DNA from: Pseudoleptotrichia goodfellowii
Lineage (GTDB): Bacteria > Fusobacteriota > Fusobacteriia > Fusobacteriales > Leptotrichiaceae
NCBI RefSeq assembly: GCF_007990505.1
Contig: NZ_AP019822.1
Location: forward strand, 1,798,001 to 1,862,000
Length of the DNA: 64,000 bases
Reading direction: 5' to 3'
Part shown: positions 1-8,755 of the stretch, one piece after another
How the letters are laid out: each line of letters starts with the position of its first letter
How positions within the stretch are numbered: the first letter of the stretch is position 1
Notes under the pieces: model-generated
Told to the model about the DNA's origin: nothing
Databases searched by the model: none
Seen by the model: only the letters and a program-made list of their open reading frames with translations
Program-made: the position numbers and the translations under genes

Positions 1-900
1 TCTGTACTTTGTATCTCCTACAATTTTATATCTGAAAAAGCCCTGTTTGCAATAAAGATTCGCTAAATTTGCAGCATCTTTATAGCCTCTTACAAAAGAA
101 TCGGATTTTTTAAAATATTCGTATGCTTTTCTGTATTTTTCTTTTTGACTGTTTTCTTTTAAAGTTTCTTTTCCCATTTCATAATATTTTTCCGCATCTA
201 TTAAGTCAGCTTTATTTTTATTTTCAGTATATTTATCATAAGAATTTCGGTAATTTTTTTCATAATTTTTGTATGTTTCCGAAACTTGAAAATACGATTT
301 TTCGGCTTTTCTGTATTCTTTCATTTCTTCGTATTTTTCAGCTATTTTTATAAGATTGTCAGCTTTTGTTTTGAGAGAACTTTCATAAATTCTTTCATAT
401 TTGGAAAATTTCATTTTATTCATTCGACTTAAAATCTGTGAAAAACCGTCATAATTTCCCAACTCTTCGGCTGCTTTATCATATAACCCCGAATCGAAAT
501 AATCTCTGTATTTTTTCAAGATTAATTTATTTGCTTTACTGTAGAAATCCTCCCCTTTATATTTTGAAGTAAAATCGGTAAATCCTTTTGTATAATTCCT
601 TTCTTCGAGCATTATATAAATTTTAAATAAATTTATATTCGCATTTATTTTCTGTTCCTCATTCCCGAAATTTGAAGCCATATCGCTGTAATATTCCGTA
701 ATTTTAGAAAATTTTGATACAATCTCGTCTTTTACTTTGGAATTTACTTTTTTTATCCTGTTTTCATTTTTATCAAAATATTTTAAAGTAGTTTCAATAC
801 TTTGGATATACTGCCCTTTTTCATATTCTTTCTGTGCCTTTTCCAAATCACATGATATCACTGCTAATATCAGTAATATAAATAATATTGCTTTTTTCAT
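1..900 (-). CDS. Lipoprotein with helical repeats, 3' part outside window
   Basis: The frame is open from the ATG at 900 to the left edge of the window, so at least 300 residues are seen and the C-terminus is missing. The N-terminus is a lipoprotein signal: basic start, hydrophobic stretch and lipobox L-A-V-I-S-C with Cys17. The rest is rich in Lys, Glu, Tyr and Phe, with recurring motifs such as YEKGQY, YFDSGLYDKAAEELG and AYEYFKKSDSF that look like TPR-type helical repeats. It is probably anchored in the envelope and may act as a protein-binding scaffold. I do not recognise the family. A gap of about 230 bases separates it from the next gene upstream. Confidence 0.75.
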   Translation of the reverse strand, partial: MKKAILFILLILAVISCDLEKAQKEYEKGQYIQSIETTLKYFDKNENRIKKVNSKVKDEIVSKFSKITEYYSDMASNFGNEEQKINANINLFKIYIMLEERNYTKGFTDFTSKYKGEDFYSKANKLILKKYRDYFDSGLYDKAAEELGNYDGFSQILSRMNKMKFSKYERIYESSLKTKADNLIKIAEKYEEMKEYRKAEKSYFQVSETYKNYEKNYRNSYDKYTENKNKADLIDAEKYYEMGKETLKENSQKEKYRKAYEYFKKSDSFVRGYKDAANLANLYCKQGFFRYKIVGDTKYR

Positions 901-1132
901 TTTAATTTCACAGAATTATTCTGAATAAGTTATTGATTATTTTATATGTATTTATGTTATTTATATCTCTACAAATCATACTTCGATATCTTAATTTCAG
1001 TAAATAACTCTATTTAATTCACGTCCTTTCAATTTTTGTTTTTATTGACGACGAATTTTATCACAACTGATTTTATTTTTGAAATAGAATTTTATTAGAG
1101 ATAAGTTATTTGTAGATACAGGATTTTTTCTT

Positions 1133-1519
1133 TTAAAACACTATATCTTCTATCGGATAAATCACAAATACAAGTATTTCCATAATTATAGTCAAAATAC
1201 AAAATATTGTCTTAATTTTAACACCTGATTTTCTAAGACTGAAAATTACCATCTTTGATATAAAAATTATTATAAAAATAGTCAAGATTAAAGCTATTGT
1301 TATATATCCCGATGAAAATAAATGATATTCGTTAAACAGTGTCCAATACCATAAAAACCATGAAAATAATGCAACTATACCTGCAGAAATCAAATTTTCC
1401 CAAAATATAAACGAACTTAATTCAAATTTTATTTTTATCAGACTTCTCCATTTAAAAATTTCCCATATTAAAATTGCTGTCGTTATAATTAAAGTCATTA
1501 TTTTTATATCTTCCATCAT
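1133..1519 (-). CDS. Small polytopic membrane protein, unknown function
   Basis: The 128-residue product has four hydrophobic stretches, at about residues 6-19, 36-60, 73-93 and 102-124, with short charged loops such as KWRSLIKIK and SLRKSGVKIK. It should be an inner-membrane protein. An AAAGG motif lies about six bases before a pair of ATG codons, so the start is ambiguous by one codon. I see no catalytic or ligand motif and do not recognise the family. It stands alone between a lipoprotein gene and a long hairpin repeat. Confidence 0.55.
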   Translation of the reverse strand: MMEDIKIMTLIITTAILIWEIFKWRSLIKIKFELSSFIFWENLISAGIVALFSWFLWYWTLFNEYHLFSSGYITIALILTIFIIIFISKMVIFSLRKSGVKIKTIFCILTIIMEILVFVIYPIEDIVF

Positions 1520-1589
1520 TTCCGACCTTTCTTTTTAGAAATTTGTTTTTTTAATTTTAGCATAGTTATATTATTTTTACAAAAAAATC

Positions 1590-1695
1590 AACCTTTAGAT
1601 TTTACATCGAAAAAATGTGTCAGTGAGCATTATGAAAACATCCTTTTTATTTTCACAGCTCACGTACATTTTTGAATATGTAAAATTTAAGGTTG
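1590..1695. repeat. Long imperfect inverted repeat (hairpin element)
   Basis: Outer arms AACCTTTAGATTTTACA (from 1590) and TGTAAAATTTAAGGTT (to 1694) pair. Inner arms around GTGAGC (1623-1628) and GCTCAC (1658-1663) also pair, leaving a loop of about 30 bases. The whole is about 105 bp and noncoding. It resembles in style the hairpin elements at 15782 and 28844. Confidence 0.6.
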
Positions 1696-1705
1696 AAAAA
1701 GAGGG

Positions 1706-1730
1706 CTTAGGGGAATAATTCCCCTAAAAA
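1706..1730 (-). terminator. Hairpin terminator after the DUF4198 gene
   Basis: A near-perfect palindrome (TTAGGGGAATAATTCCCCTAA, split at its centre) lies just past the stop at 1734. Read on the minus strand it is followed, after a short GC-containing spacer, by CTTTTT. The T-tract is not immediately adjacent, so strength is uncertain. Confidence 0.45.
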
Positions 1731-1733
1731 GTC

Positions 1734-2534
1734 TTACTTCACTTCAATCAATAAACTTGTATCTTCCACATATTTTTTCTCTCTGTCCACAAAAGCTTTT
1801 CCTCTTATAGACCAAAGTCCTTTATGTGGAAAAGATAACACAAAATATCCGTTATCGTCAGTATAAGTAGACATACTTACTTTTTCATTCTGTAATTTTC
1901 CTGTAAATGTTCCCTTACCTGCATCAAGTTTTCCGTTTACATAATTTACGGAAATATCAGTATTTTTCATAGGATTTCCTTTTTTATCTACAAGACGTCC
2001 TTTAAATACGGAATTTACATTTACCATGGAAGGATTTGTGAACGGTATTATTTCATAATATCCGTCTGCTACTCTTTTTTTCCAGTCATCACCTTTGCTT
2101 CCTTCTTTTGTTATAACTGTTTTTACTATTCCGTTAAATGAATAAGAAATGCTGTCATCTACAGTCAGACCCGGAACTGCGATTATAACCCAGTCTCCTG
2201 CTCCTTTTAACTCACTGTCAATAACAAAGTCCAATGTTCTTCCCAAAGCTTTGTCAGTTTTAAGCTGTCCTTCTTTTACTTTTGCAGTCAGGTCTATTTT
2301 TTGTCCGTCATGCACTGCAAATACTTTTTCGGCTAAATGAGTTTTTTCTTTTACTTTTCCCACAGGAATAGGTTTATCTTCTCCGCCGTGATAAGGATGT
2401 CCGAAAATTACTTTAAACGGTACTGATGATTTACCTGTTACATTTAAAGTATCAGTGTAAATAAACTGATTATGTGCGTACAAATTCACTGTTGCTGCAG
2501 TTAATACAGCTAAAACTCCTAAAAATTTCTTCAT
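1734..2534 (-). CDS. DUF4198-type secreted protein, metal-uptake associated
   Basis: The 266-residue protein has a signal peptide ending ...NLYA, giving a predicted mature N-terminus HNQFIYTD. The mature domain holds HPYHGG near residue 47, and the C-terminal half looks like an Ig/CNA-B fold (FKGRLVDKKGNPMKNTDISVNY). This fits the DUF4198 family, which is often encoded beside nickel, cobalt or zinc uptake systems; a mature N-terminal His is typical and may bind metal. AGGAGG lies eight bases before the ATG. It sits last in a run with a small secreted protein, a TroA-like protein and znuBCA. A role as periplasmic metal-binding accessory is inference. Confidence 0.7.
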   Translation of the reverse strand: MKKFLGVLAVLTAATVNLYAHNQFIYTDTLNVTGKSSVPFKVIFGHPYHGGEDKPIPVGKVKEKTHLAEKVFAVHDGQKIDLTAKVKEGQLKTDKALGRTLDFVIDSELKGAGDWVIIAVPGLTVDDSISYSFNGIVKTVITKEGSKGDDWKKRVADGYYEIIPFTNPSMVNVNSVFKGRLVDKKGNPMKNTDISVNYVNGKLDAGKGTFTGKLQNEKVSMSTYTDDNGYFVLSFPHKGLWSIRGKAFVDREKKYVEDTSLLIEVK

Positions 2535-2598
2535 TGAAATTACCTCCTGTTTTTTGTTTTTTATATATTAATAATTAATATAACGTATCAAACCCCGG

Positions 2599-3018
2599 TT
2601 ATTTCTGTGTCATTTTTTCTTTCCATTCTCCAAGATAATCGGCTTTCTGAACATTCTCTTCCCATTTGCTCATTTCACTTTCTTCGAGTTTAGGACCTTT
2701 TTTTGATGTAACATGTCCCGGTCCTCCGTTAAATATAACTTCATATTTTGCAGCAAGAGGTTTTATAATAGTCATCGAGCTTTTATCATCAAACTTCCCT
2801 TTAAATATAATAAGTTTTCCTTCATAAGTATCTTCAGGTCCGTTATAAGCTTTGTCTTTAACGATTATCAGCTCCATTCCGTCAGCTTTTTCACCGTTGG
2901 AAAATCCCGCCTCTATATATATCGTCCCGTCTTTATTGTCATCTACTGACAAAAGCGGAGCATGTGCAAAAATCACACTTGATATTAAAAATAAACATAT
3001 TAACATAATTTTTTTCAT
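2599..3018 (-). CDS. Small secreted protein, likely metal-uptake accessory
   Basis: I place the start at the ATG at 3018, preceded by GGTGAG at proper spacing; a GTG nine bases upstream is possible. The signal peptide is MKKIMLICLFLISSVIFA, leaving a mature protein of about 120 residues starting HAPLLSVDDNKDGTIYIEAG. The N-terminal His matches that of the next gene's product and recalls CopC-like and NikL/DUF4198-like periplasmic metal proteins. Other visible features are GGPGHV near residue 104 and a charged helical C-terminus. It lies between the TroA-like gene and the DUF4198 gene with short gaps, so probably co-transcribed. Exact family not recognised. Confidence 0.6.
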   Translation of the reverse strand: MKKIMLICLFLISSVIFAHAPLLSVDDNKDGTIYIEAGFSNGEKADGMELIIVKDKAYNGPEDTYEGKLIIFKGKFDDKSSMTIIKPLAAKYEVIFNGGPGHVTSKKGPKLEESEMSKWEENVQKADYLGEWKEKMTQK

Positions 3019-3045
3019 TATTCTCACCGTTCCTTTTCCGATTTT

Positions 3046-3921
3046 TTATTTTAATGCTTTAGCCAATTTATCCAGATTTTCTTTCATTCCTTTTAAATAT
3101 CCGTCAGGATCCATTTTTTCGTTCAATTCTCTCGGAATATTGAAAGTATCCAAAACTATGAACTTTCCGCCTTTTTTTTCTATTTCGGAAATAACTTCTT
3201 TTTTCAGCCATTTATCCGAAACTATTATTTTGGAACCGCTTTCTTTCATTATTTCATCAATATTTTCAGAGGTCATCTGACTGAACTCCACATGATTGGC
3301 AAAAATATTCAGTTCATTAAAAAGATAATCCAAATTTTCAGTTAAAGCTGTTACAGATAAAGATTTTGCGTTCAATGTTTCTCTCAGATAATTATTTTCC
3401 AAGTCTTTCAATTCTTCGGTAAACTTTTTCAAATTAGTTGTAATAACTTTTTCATTTTTCGGGAACAGTCTTGTCAAGTCGGCAGCTATTATATCAGCCA
3501 TTTTTATGGTGTTCTGAAGACTCATCCAAACATAAGGATTTCTTTCTCCGTTTTTATAATTCAACAATGACAATGCCGAATAATCATCTCCCGAAAAGGA
3601 ATAACTTGCATCAATCTCGATTATTTTTATATTCTGTCTTCTCGTATATTCGTACAGATAGTCATTTTCCCATACTTTTGCCACATCTATTACAGCCACT
3701 GCATTTTTAGCAACCGTTAAATCAAGATCTTTATTATCAAAAGCGGATTTTCCGTAATCCATGGAAACATCCGAATCAAATATCGAATACACTTCTATAT
3801 CGGTATTTTTCGTTATATTTTGAGCTATGGAATAAACCGACTGAATAGAAGTCAAAACTTTTTCTTTTCCGTATAAAATATTGACTGTCAATAAAATCAT
3901 TAAAATTATTGTTTTTTTCAA
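3046..3921 (-). CDS. TroA/ZnuA-like binding protein lacking the metal histidines
   Basis: The 291-residue product has a signal peptide (MKKTIILMILLTVNILYG) and the layout of cluster A-I metal-binding proteins. Compared by eye with the ZnuA at 5573-6472, the three ligand histidines are gone: DSHSY corresponds to VSMDY, NPHTF to NPYVW, and TSHAGYDYL to ALTENLDYL. Only the C-terminal Asp (IIVSD) remains. It lies directly downstream of znuB. The start is probably TTG, because AAAGGAG sits seven bases before it. It may bind another ligand, act as an accessory, or be a degenerate paralogue. Family membership is well supported; zinc binding is doubtful. Confidence 0.7.
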   Translation of the reverse strand: MKKTIILMILLTVNILYGKEKVLTSIQSVYSIAQNITKNTDIEVYSIFDSDVSMDYGKSAFDNKDLDLTVAKNAVAVIDVAKVWENDYLYEYTRRQNIKIIEIDASYSFSGDDYSALSLLNYKNGERNPYVWMSLQNTIKMADIIAADLTRLFPKNEKVITTNLKKFTEELKDLENNYLRETLNAKSLSVTALTENLDYLFNELNIFANHVEFSQMTSENIDEIMKESGSKIIVSDKWLKKEVISEIEKKGGKFIVLDTFNIPRELNEKMDPDGYLKGMKENLDKLAKALK

Positions 3922-3946
3922 TGTTTTCTCCTTTCAATTCAAAGAC

Positions 3947-4840
3947 TTAATCTCCTTCGCTGAATTTTCTGCTTATATTTTTTATAATCATCGTTATGAA
4001 AAATATACACGATGCAGTCAAAATTATCGCTCCGCCTGAAGGTATGGAAATATTAAAATGTAACGGTACCAAAACTCCCAACACGCAGCTTATCAGCGAA
4101 AAAAAGATACTGTAAAAAAAGAAACTTTTCATCGACTTTGATAAATTTTTTGCCGAAGCTGCCGGAATCAGCAGCAATGCTTCTACAAGAGCCGCTCCTA
4201 TTATTTTTACGGATACTATCGTTACCACTGTTATAACAATAATAAATATATATTCAGTAAGTTTTACATTTACTCCTTTTACCGTAGCAATATTGACATT
4301 AAAGCTCGAAAGCAGCATCTGATTAAACAGAGGTATCAATACTATTCCTAAAATCAGCATCGTAACAATCAGAACTTTTATATCGAAATCACTGACAGTC
4401 AGTATCGATCCGAACATAACATTTTCAAGCATATGAGAGTTCGCTTTTGAAGAAACGAATATAAGAAGAGAGCCTCCCAACGCTATGGATATTGACAAAA
4501 ATATTCCGATAAGAGTGTCTGTCGACATTTTTGTTCTGTTTTTTGTATAATTTATTAAAAGTCCGAATAGTATACAATAAGTAAACAGCATTACATAAGG
4601 GGCGTTATAAGGCTCTCCTACGAGCACTCCTAGAGCAATCCCCGTAAGTGCCGCATGTCCTATCGCTTCTGAAAAAAATGCCATTTTTTTAGTTACTACC
4701 ATTGTGCCTATTCCGCCTAAAATCGTCCCGATAAACAAAGTACATATAAGCGAATTTATTACAAAAGCATATTTAAAATAATCGGGTAAAATTTGACGAT
4801 TTACCATATCTATAAAAAAATTTCTTATCAGTTCAAGCAT
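3947..4840 (-). CDS. znuB: Zinc-type metal ABC transporter permease
   Basis: This 297-residue protein has eight or nine hydrophobic segments and the ABC-3 family pattern, including the region IGTMVVTKKMAFFSEAIGHAALTGIALG near residues 44-71, where the H/A-rich motif lines the metal path, and KIIGAALVEALLLIPAASAKNLS near 211-233. It would form the inner-membrane channel of the importer with the ATPase upstream and the binding protein beyond. The substrate, zinc or manganese, cannot be settled from the permease. A gap of about 40 bases separates it from the ATPase gene. Confidence 0.88.
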   Translation of the reverse strand: MLELIRNFFIDMVNRQILPDYFKYAFVINSLICTLFIGTILGGIGTMVVTKKMAFFSEAIGHAALTGIALGVLVGEPYNAPYVMLFTYCILFGLLINYTKNRTKMSTDTLIGIFLSISIALGGSLLIFVSSKANSHMLENVMFGSILTVSDFDIKVLIVTMLILGIVLIPLFNQMLLSSFNVNIATVKGVNVKLTEYIFIIVITVVTIVSVKIIGAALVEALLLIPAASAKNLSKSMKSFFFYSIFFSLISCVLGVLVPLHFNISIPSGGAIILTASCIFFITMIIKNISRKFSEGD

Positions 4841-4881
4841 TTTTCCTGCTTTCCTCCGTTTCTGTAAAACTGTTTAGATAT

Positions 4882-5571
4882 TTATGAAAACACAGTAAGT
4901 ATTTTTTCTTCATCCAGAACTTTTTTCGGATCACCCGAAAACTGTATTTCTTTTTTGATACACGTTACCGTATCCGCCATTTCTATTACCTGCTTCAAAT
5001 TATGATGTATCCACAAAATAGTTACACCTTTATTTTTCAAGTCTTTTATTACACTTTTAAAATATTCTTCTCCCAATTTGTCTATTCCCGTAAAAGGCTC
5101 GTCCAATATGAGCAGATCAGGTTCGGGATGTATCGCCTGAGCCAGTAAAAGTCTTTGTTTTTCCCCTCCCGACAGGTTTCCTACAAGCCTTGTCCTTTTT
5201 TCGTACATTCCTATTTTTTTCAGCAAATCATCTATCGTTTTTTTATATTTTCGGGAAATACCTAAAAAACAGGGCTTTTTCTGATAAATTATAGACAGAA
5301 AATTTTCCACTGTTATAGGAAGTGTTCTTTCAAAATCCAGAAATTGAGGAACATAACCTATTTTTTTTGTTTTTTCGTAAGATATAAATATTTCTCCTTC
5401 ATACGGTACCTGTCCTAAAATACTTCTCAAAAGCGAAGTCTTTCCGCCTCCGTTAGGTCCTACAAGACAGTGTATTTTTCCCGGCTCCACAGTCAGATTT
5501 ATATTTTTTAAAATTTTTGTATTTGACAAAGTCAGTGTCAAGTTTTTAATTTCTATTAATATGCCTGACAT
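4882..5571 (-). CDS. znuC: Zinc-type metal ABC transporter ATPase
   Basis: I start at the ATG at 5571, preceded by AGGG eight bases upstream; an earlier in-frame start would overlap znuA. The product (about 229 residues) has Walker A GPNGGGKTS, Q-loop YVPQF, signature LSGGEKQR, Walker B LLILDEPFTGID and switch His in WIHHN. These are the marks of the ZnuC/MntB subfamily that energises metal import. One base separates it from the znuA stop, so the two are translationally linked. Confidence 0.88.
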   Translation of the reverse strand: MSGILIEIKNLTLTLSNTKILKNINLTVEPGKIHCLVGPNGGGKTSLLRSILGQVPYEGEIFISYEKTKKIGYVPQFLDFERTLPITVENFLSIIYQKKPCFLGISRKYKKTIDDLLKKIGMYEKRTRLVGNLSGGEKQRLLLAQAIHPEPDLLILDEPFTGIDKLGEEYFKSVIKDLKNKGVTILWIHHNLKQVIEMADTVTCIKKEIQFSGDPKKVLDEEKILTVFS

Positions 5572-5572
5572 A

Positions 5573-6472
5573 TTATTTCCCTTTCGCTTTGGCAACTTCA
5601 AGCATTGCATTAGTTAAAGAATCCAAATTATACTGCATAAATTTTTCAAAGCTGTCTTTTGTATACGGACCGCTGCTCATATGAGAAAGACTTTTTATTC
5701 TTACTCCTGTAGCCTTCTGAATTGTTGTGGAATATTTATTCTGTACCTGTGCATCTACAAAAAGAACATCTATTTTATCCCTTTTCATAATGTCTATCAT
5801 TGCTTTTATGTCCGAAGCACTCGGTTCTACACCGTGAGCAGGCTCTATTACGGCTCTTACTTTCAATCCGAACTCTGATAATAAGTAGTCATAACCTGCG
5901 TGAGAAGTCGCTATCCTCATATCAAGATTTTTTAAGTGGCTTACTTTTTTGATAGCTGCCGCTTTAAGATTTCTCAATCTTTGAGCATAAGCCTGTGCAT
6001 TTTTATTATAATAATCTTTATTTGCAGGATCTATTTGTCCCAATTCCTTCGCAATAGTATAAACCTGCTGGATAGAAGTCGTTATCGAAATAAAAGTATG
6101 CGGATTTACAATTTTTGTCTTTCCTCTCATCCCCGAAACGGACATTAAAGAAACTCCTTTGTTTGCATTTATTATTTTTACTTTTCCGTTCATTTTTGCA
6201 GCTTTAACTATATCGTATACAAATTCGTCATGTCCTACACCGTTTACAACAAGTATATTTAATGTCGACATCTTTTTAATATCTTCAGGTCTCGGTCTGT
6301 AACTGTGAGAATCGTATAAATCTCCTCTAATTACAGGAATAACTTCCATTTTATCTCCGACTATATTGGAGACATAGCTGTAATAAGGCTGTAGCGTTAC
6401 ACCCACTTTCATTTTTCCGTAAGAAATCACACTCATAAAAATCATCGAAATTACTAATAAAACTTTTTTCAT
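5573..6472 (-). CDS. znuA: Zinc-binding protein of metal ABC transporter
   Basis: The 299-residue precursor has a signal peptide (to about residue 19) and the complete cluster A-I ligand set: His56 in DSHSY, His125 in NPHTF, His191 in TSHAGYDYL, and an acidic residue in FVDAQ near 240. It should capture Zn2+ (or Mn2+) in the periplasm and pass it to ZnuB. There is no long His-rich loop. Its start overlaps the stop of the upstream gene as TAATG, suggesting coupling. Together with znuC, znuB and the ligand-less paralogue it forms one transcription unit. Confidence 0.88.
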   Translation of the reverse strand: MKKVLLVISMIFMSVISYGKMKVGVTLQPYYSYVSNIVGDKMEVIPVIRGDLYDSHSYRPRPEDIKKMSTLNILVVNGVGHDEFVYDIVKAAKMNGKVKIINANKGVSLMSVSGMRGKTKIVNPHTFISITTSIQQVYTIAKELGQIDPANKDYYNKNAQAYAQRLRNLKAAAIKKVSHLKNLDMRIATSHAGYDYLLSEFGLKVRAVIEPAHGVEPSASDIKAMIDIMKRDKIDVLFVDAQVQNKYSTTIQKATGVRIKSLSHMSSGPYTKDSFEKFMQYNLDSLTNAMLEVAKAKGK

Positions 6473-7062
6473 TAATTATCACCTTTCCCTTCAAATTTCT
6501 GTCTTTCGTTTTCTCCTGTATAAGGAACTATCTCTTTCCATCCAGGAAAATTTTCATCAATGGCAAATTCCACTTCATCTTTATGTATATGAGTTTTTAT
6601 AAATAAAATCTTCGTATTTTCCTTGTTTTCATTATCTACAGCTACCAGAAAATTTCCACTTGTCATAACATTTTCACAAAGACCGACATAATATGTCTTT
6701 TTATTTTTATCTATTCTTTCCCAAGTGAGTTTCCCTCTTTCCTCCCACGTTATATCTTTTGTAAAAGGAGGCATCAGTTCATCTTCCAGTTGTTTTATGG
6801 TCGGTAATTCTTCATCTTTACCTTTCATTTTTATTTCACTTACAAAGTTTATCAAATCGGCATAAATACTTTCTTCAATATTTGAAAAGTCCGAATAGGA
6901 ACTCACTTCATTTTCTTTTATTTTCTGTTTCGGTGCTTCTGTTTTTCGGAGTTTAATGAGTAAAGCCGCTGTTAAAATCAGTAATACAACTGTTATTATC
7001 AAAATAACATTTTCTTTCTTTGAGCTTGCAGGCTTCAGTTTTTCTGTGACTATTTTAATCAC
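6472..7062 (-). CDS. Single-pass membrane protein leading the znu operon (DUF6162-like)
   Basis: The product of about 196 residues has one membrane segment (residues 19-40, VILIITVVLLILTAALLIKL) and a periplasmic domain with the motif KTHIHKDE near residue 155, and ITWEERGKLTWE and YYVGLCEN before it. I associate it tentatively with DUF6162, small membrane-anchored proteins found beside metal ABC transporters. The start is odd: no ATG is in reach, the only canonical codon is GTG at 7062, and the good Shine-Dalgarno GAGGTGA overlaps that GTG, so an in-frame ATA at 7053 is better spaced. It is the first gene after a strong promoter. Confidence 0.65.
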   Translation of the reverse strand: MIKIVTEKLKPASSKKENVILIITVVLLILTAALLIKLRKTEAPKQKIKENEVSSYSDFSNIEESIYADLINFVSEIKMKGKDEELPTIKQLEDELMPPFTKDITWEERGKLTWERIDKNKKTYYVGLCENVMTSGNFLVAVDNENKENTKILFIKTHIHKDEVEFAIDENFPGWKEIVPYTGENERQKFEGKGDN

Positions 7063-7111
7063 CTCTTTATACTTGTCTATAATATTTTTTTATTTATTCA
7101 TATATTCATAT

Positions 7112-7180
7112 TTATTTGATTATCAAAATAAATTGTTTTGAGTCACTAAATAATTATACCATAAATATTTTATGTGTCAA
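7112..7180 (-). promoter_or_regulatory. Strong promoter and palindromic operator of the znu operon
   Basis: On the minus strand TTGACA (7175-7180) and TATAAT (7153-7158) are both exact consensus boxes, with a 16-base spacer. Downstream of the -10 box is an imperfect palindrome centred on GATTATC (7112-7131, arms TTATTTGAT and ATCAAAATAA), well placed to block transcription. A Fur-family regulator such as Zur is the natural candidate, but that is inference. Confidence 0.6.
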
Positions 7181-7203
7181 GAAAAATTGCTATATACCCT
7201 TAT

Positions 7204-7941
7204 TTAAAGGTCTACAGCAAGTTTTTCTTTTATAATTTTTCCTTTTTCCATAACGATTATTCTGTCGGACATTTTTGAAATAACTCTCATATCATGACTT
7301 ATATAAAGTAAAGAAATATTATTTTCTTTTATATGCCGGTTTATTTTATCCAGTATTTTTTCCTGATTTATCGCATCAAGAGAAGTCGTCGGCTCATCAG
7401 CTATGAGTATATCGGCTTTTCCAAGCAGCGATAAAGCGATCCCTATTCTCTGTTTCATTCCTCCCGAAAACTGATACGGATAATCTTTAATTCTTTTTTC
7501 GGCAGCACTTATATTCAAGTCTTCCAAAATTTTCACAGATTTTTTATATGCTTCCTTTTTTGATATTTTTTCTTTAAATATTAAAGTTTCCGTTATCTGA
7601 TCACATATTTTCCTGTAAGGATTGAGAATATTCATAGAATCCTGTAAAATCATATTTATTTTTTCCGAAGTAAATTTTCTCATATTTTTTCTGTCAAATT
7701 TAAGCAAATCTGTTTTTCCTTTGTATAAAATCTCTCCTGTTATTTCAAAATTATTTTTAGGAAGAAGTCCTGTTAAAGACAACATCAACACACTTTTTCC
7801 CGTTCCCGAATCTCCGATAACTCCAAGCCTTTCCCCTTTTTTCAAAGTAAAAGAAATATTGTCCAGAATTTTATTATTTTTATTTTCGTTTACAGTGCTT
7901 ACAACGAGATTTTTCACTTCCAAAATTATATTATCAGTCAT
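7204..7941 (-). CDS. ABC importer ATPase, NikD/DppD type
   Basis: The 245-residue ATPase has Walker A GDSGTGKS, Q-loop ILQDS, signature FSGGMKQR, Walker B ILIADEPTTSLD and switch His in YISHDM. It is close to NikD length and lacks the long C-terminal OppD/DppD extension. It overlaps the upstream permease gene by eight bases. It is the last gene of the operon: the NikE/DppF-type second ATPase normally encoded next is absent, and a promoter for another operon follows. It therefore either works as a homodimer or borrows a partner from elsewhere. Confidence 0.82.
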   Translation of the reverse strand: MTDNIILEVKNLVVSTVNENKNNKILDNISFTLKKGERLGVIGDSGTGKSVLMLSLTGLLPKNNFEITGEILYKGKTDLLKFDRKNMRKFTSEKINMILQDSMNILNPYRKICDQITETLIFKEKISKKEAYKKSVKILEDLNISAAEKRIKDYPYQFSGGMKQRIGIALSLLGKADILIADEPTTSLDAINQEKILDKINRHIKENNISLLYISHDMRVISKMSDRIIVMEKGKIIKEKLAVDL

Positions 7942-8755
7942 ATATAGTCCCCTGTTTTATATTATTTATTTCTCTATCGTCAAACAGCCTGTTGGATACA
8001 AATGCTATAAGAAATATCCCTAAAGACGGCCATAACAGCATCATCGGATAATCAAAAAGATATATTCTGTATTGATACAGCATCGTTCCCCAATCGGGAT
8101 TATTTATATCCGATCCGAGGCCTATAAAAGTAAGCGAGGCATATTGCAGTGAAATCCCGCTCATATTGTTTCCCAGGGAAGTAAATACGGGTTTTACTAT
8201 ATTCGGTAAAATATGCCTGAAAATTATTCTGCCGTTTCCTGCACCGAGCATTCTTGAAGCGACAACAAATTCTTTTTTCTTTATTTCCTGAACAAGCTTT
8301 TTCGTCTGATTGTAATATCCTCCTATACTTCCTATACCTATGGAAAGCCCCGCATTTAAAGGGGTCAGACCGAACTGAGAAGTTATTACAAGAGCCAGAA
8401 TAAAAGTCGGTATTATCATAAATAAATCTATTAGAAAATCGGGAATTACATTTAACGGGGAATCGGTGTATCCTGTTATCATTCCCGCAAAAATCCCCGT
8501 TACAAATGAAAATGACGAAGCAATGACGATAACTTCAAGAGTTCTCATTCCTCCTTTTAATAAAAGAGAGTAAATATCCCTTCCGAGAAAATCAGTTCCT
8601 AAAATATGTTTTCCCGACATTTTCAGAAATTTTTCGTTTAAATTGATAATACCTGTATCATATACAGGAAATAAACGGAAAATTATAATAATTAAAATTA
8701 AAGCAGATAAATATACAATATATTTTTTAGAAATTTTTTTCAAAATATACCTCAT
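7934..8755 (-). CDS. ABC importer permease, NikC/DppC type
   Basis: This 273-residue inner-membrane protein has an N-terminal membrane segment followed by a periplasmic LGTDFLGRDIYSLLLKGGMRTL motif and the EAA loop AASRMLGAGNGRIIFRHILPNIV-type region around residues 162-186, diagnostic of BPD_transp_1 permeases of the nickel/peptide group. It pairs with the NikB/DppB-type permease upstream, overlapping it by four bases (ATGA). Substrate is set by the binding protein and regulation, not by this subunit. Confidence 0.83.
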   Translation of the reverse strand: MRYILKKISKKYIVYLSALILIIIIFRLFPVYDTGIINLNEKFLKMSGKHILGTDFLGRDIYSLLLKGGMRTLEVIVIASSFSFVTGIFAGMITGYTDSPLNVIPDFLIDLFMIIPTFILALVITSQFGLTPLNAGLSIGIGSIGGYYNQTKKLVQEIKKKEFVVASRMLGAGNGRIIFRHILPNIVKPVFTSLGNNMSGISLQYASLTFIGLGSDINNPDWGTMLYQYRIYLFDYPMMLLWPSLGIFLIAFVSNRLFDDREINNIKQGTIYD

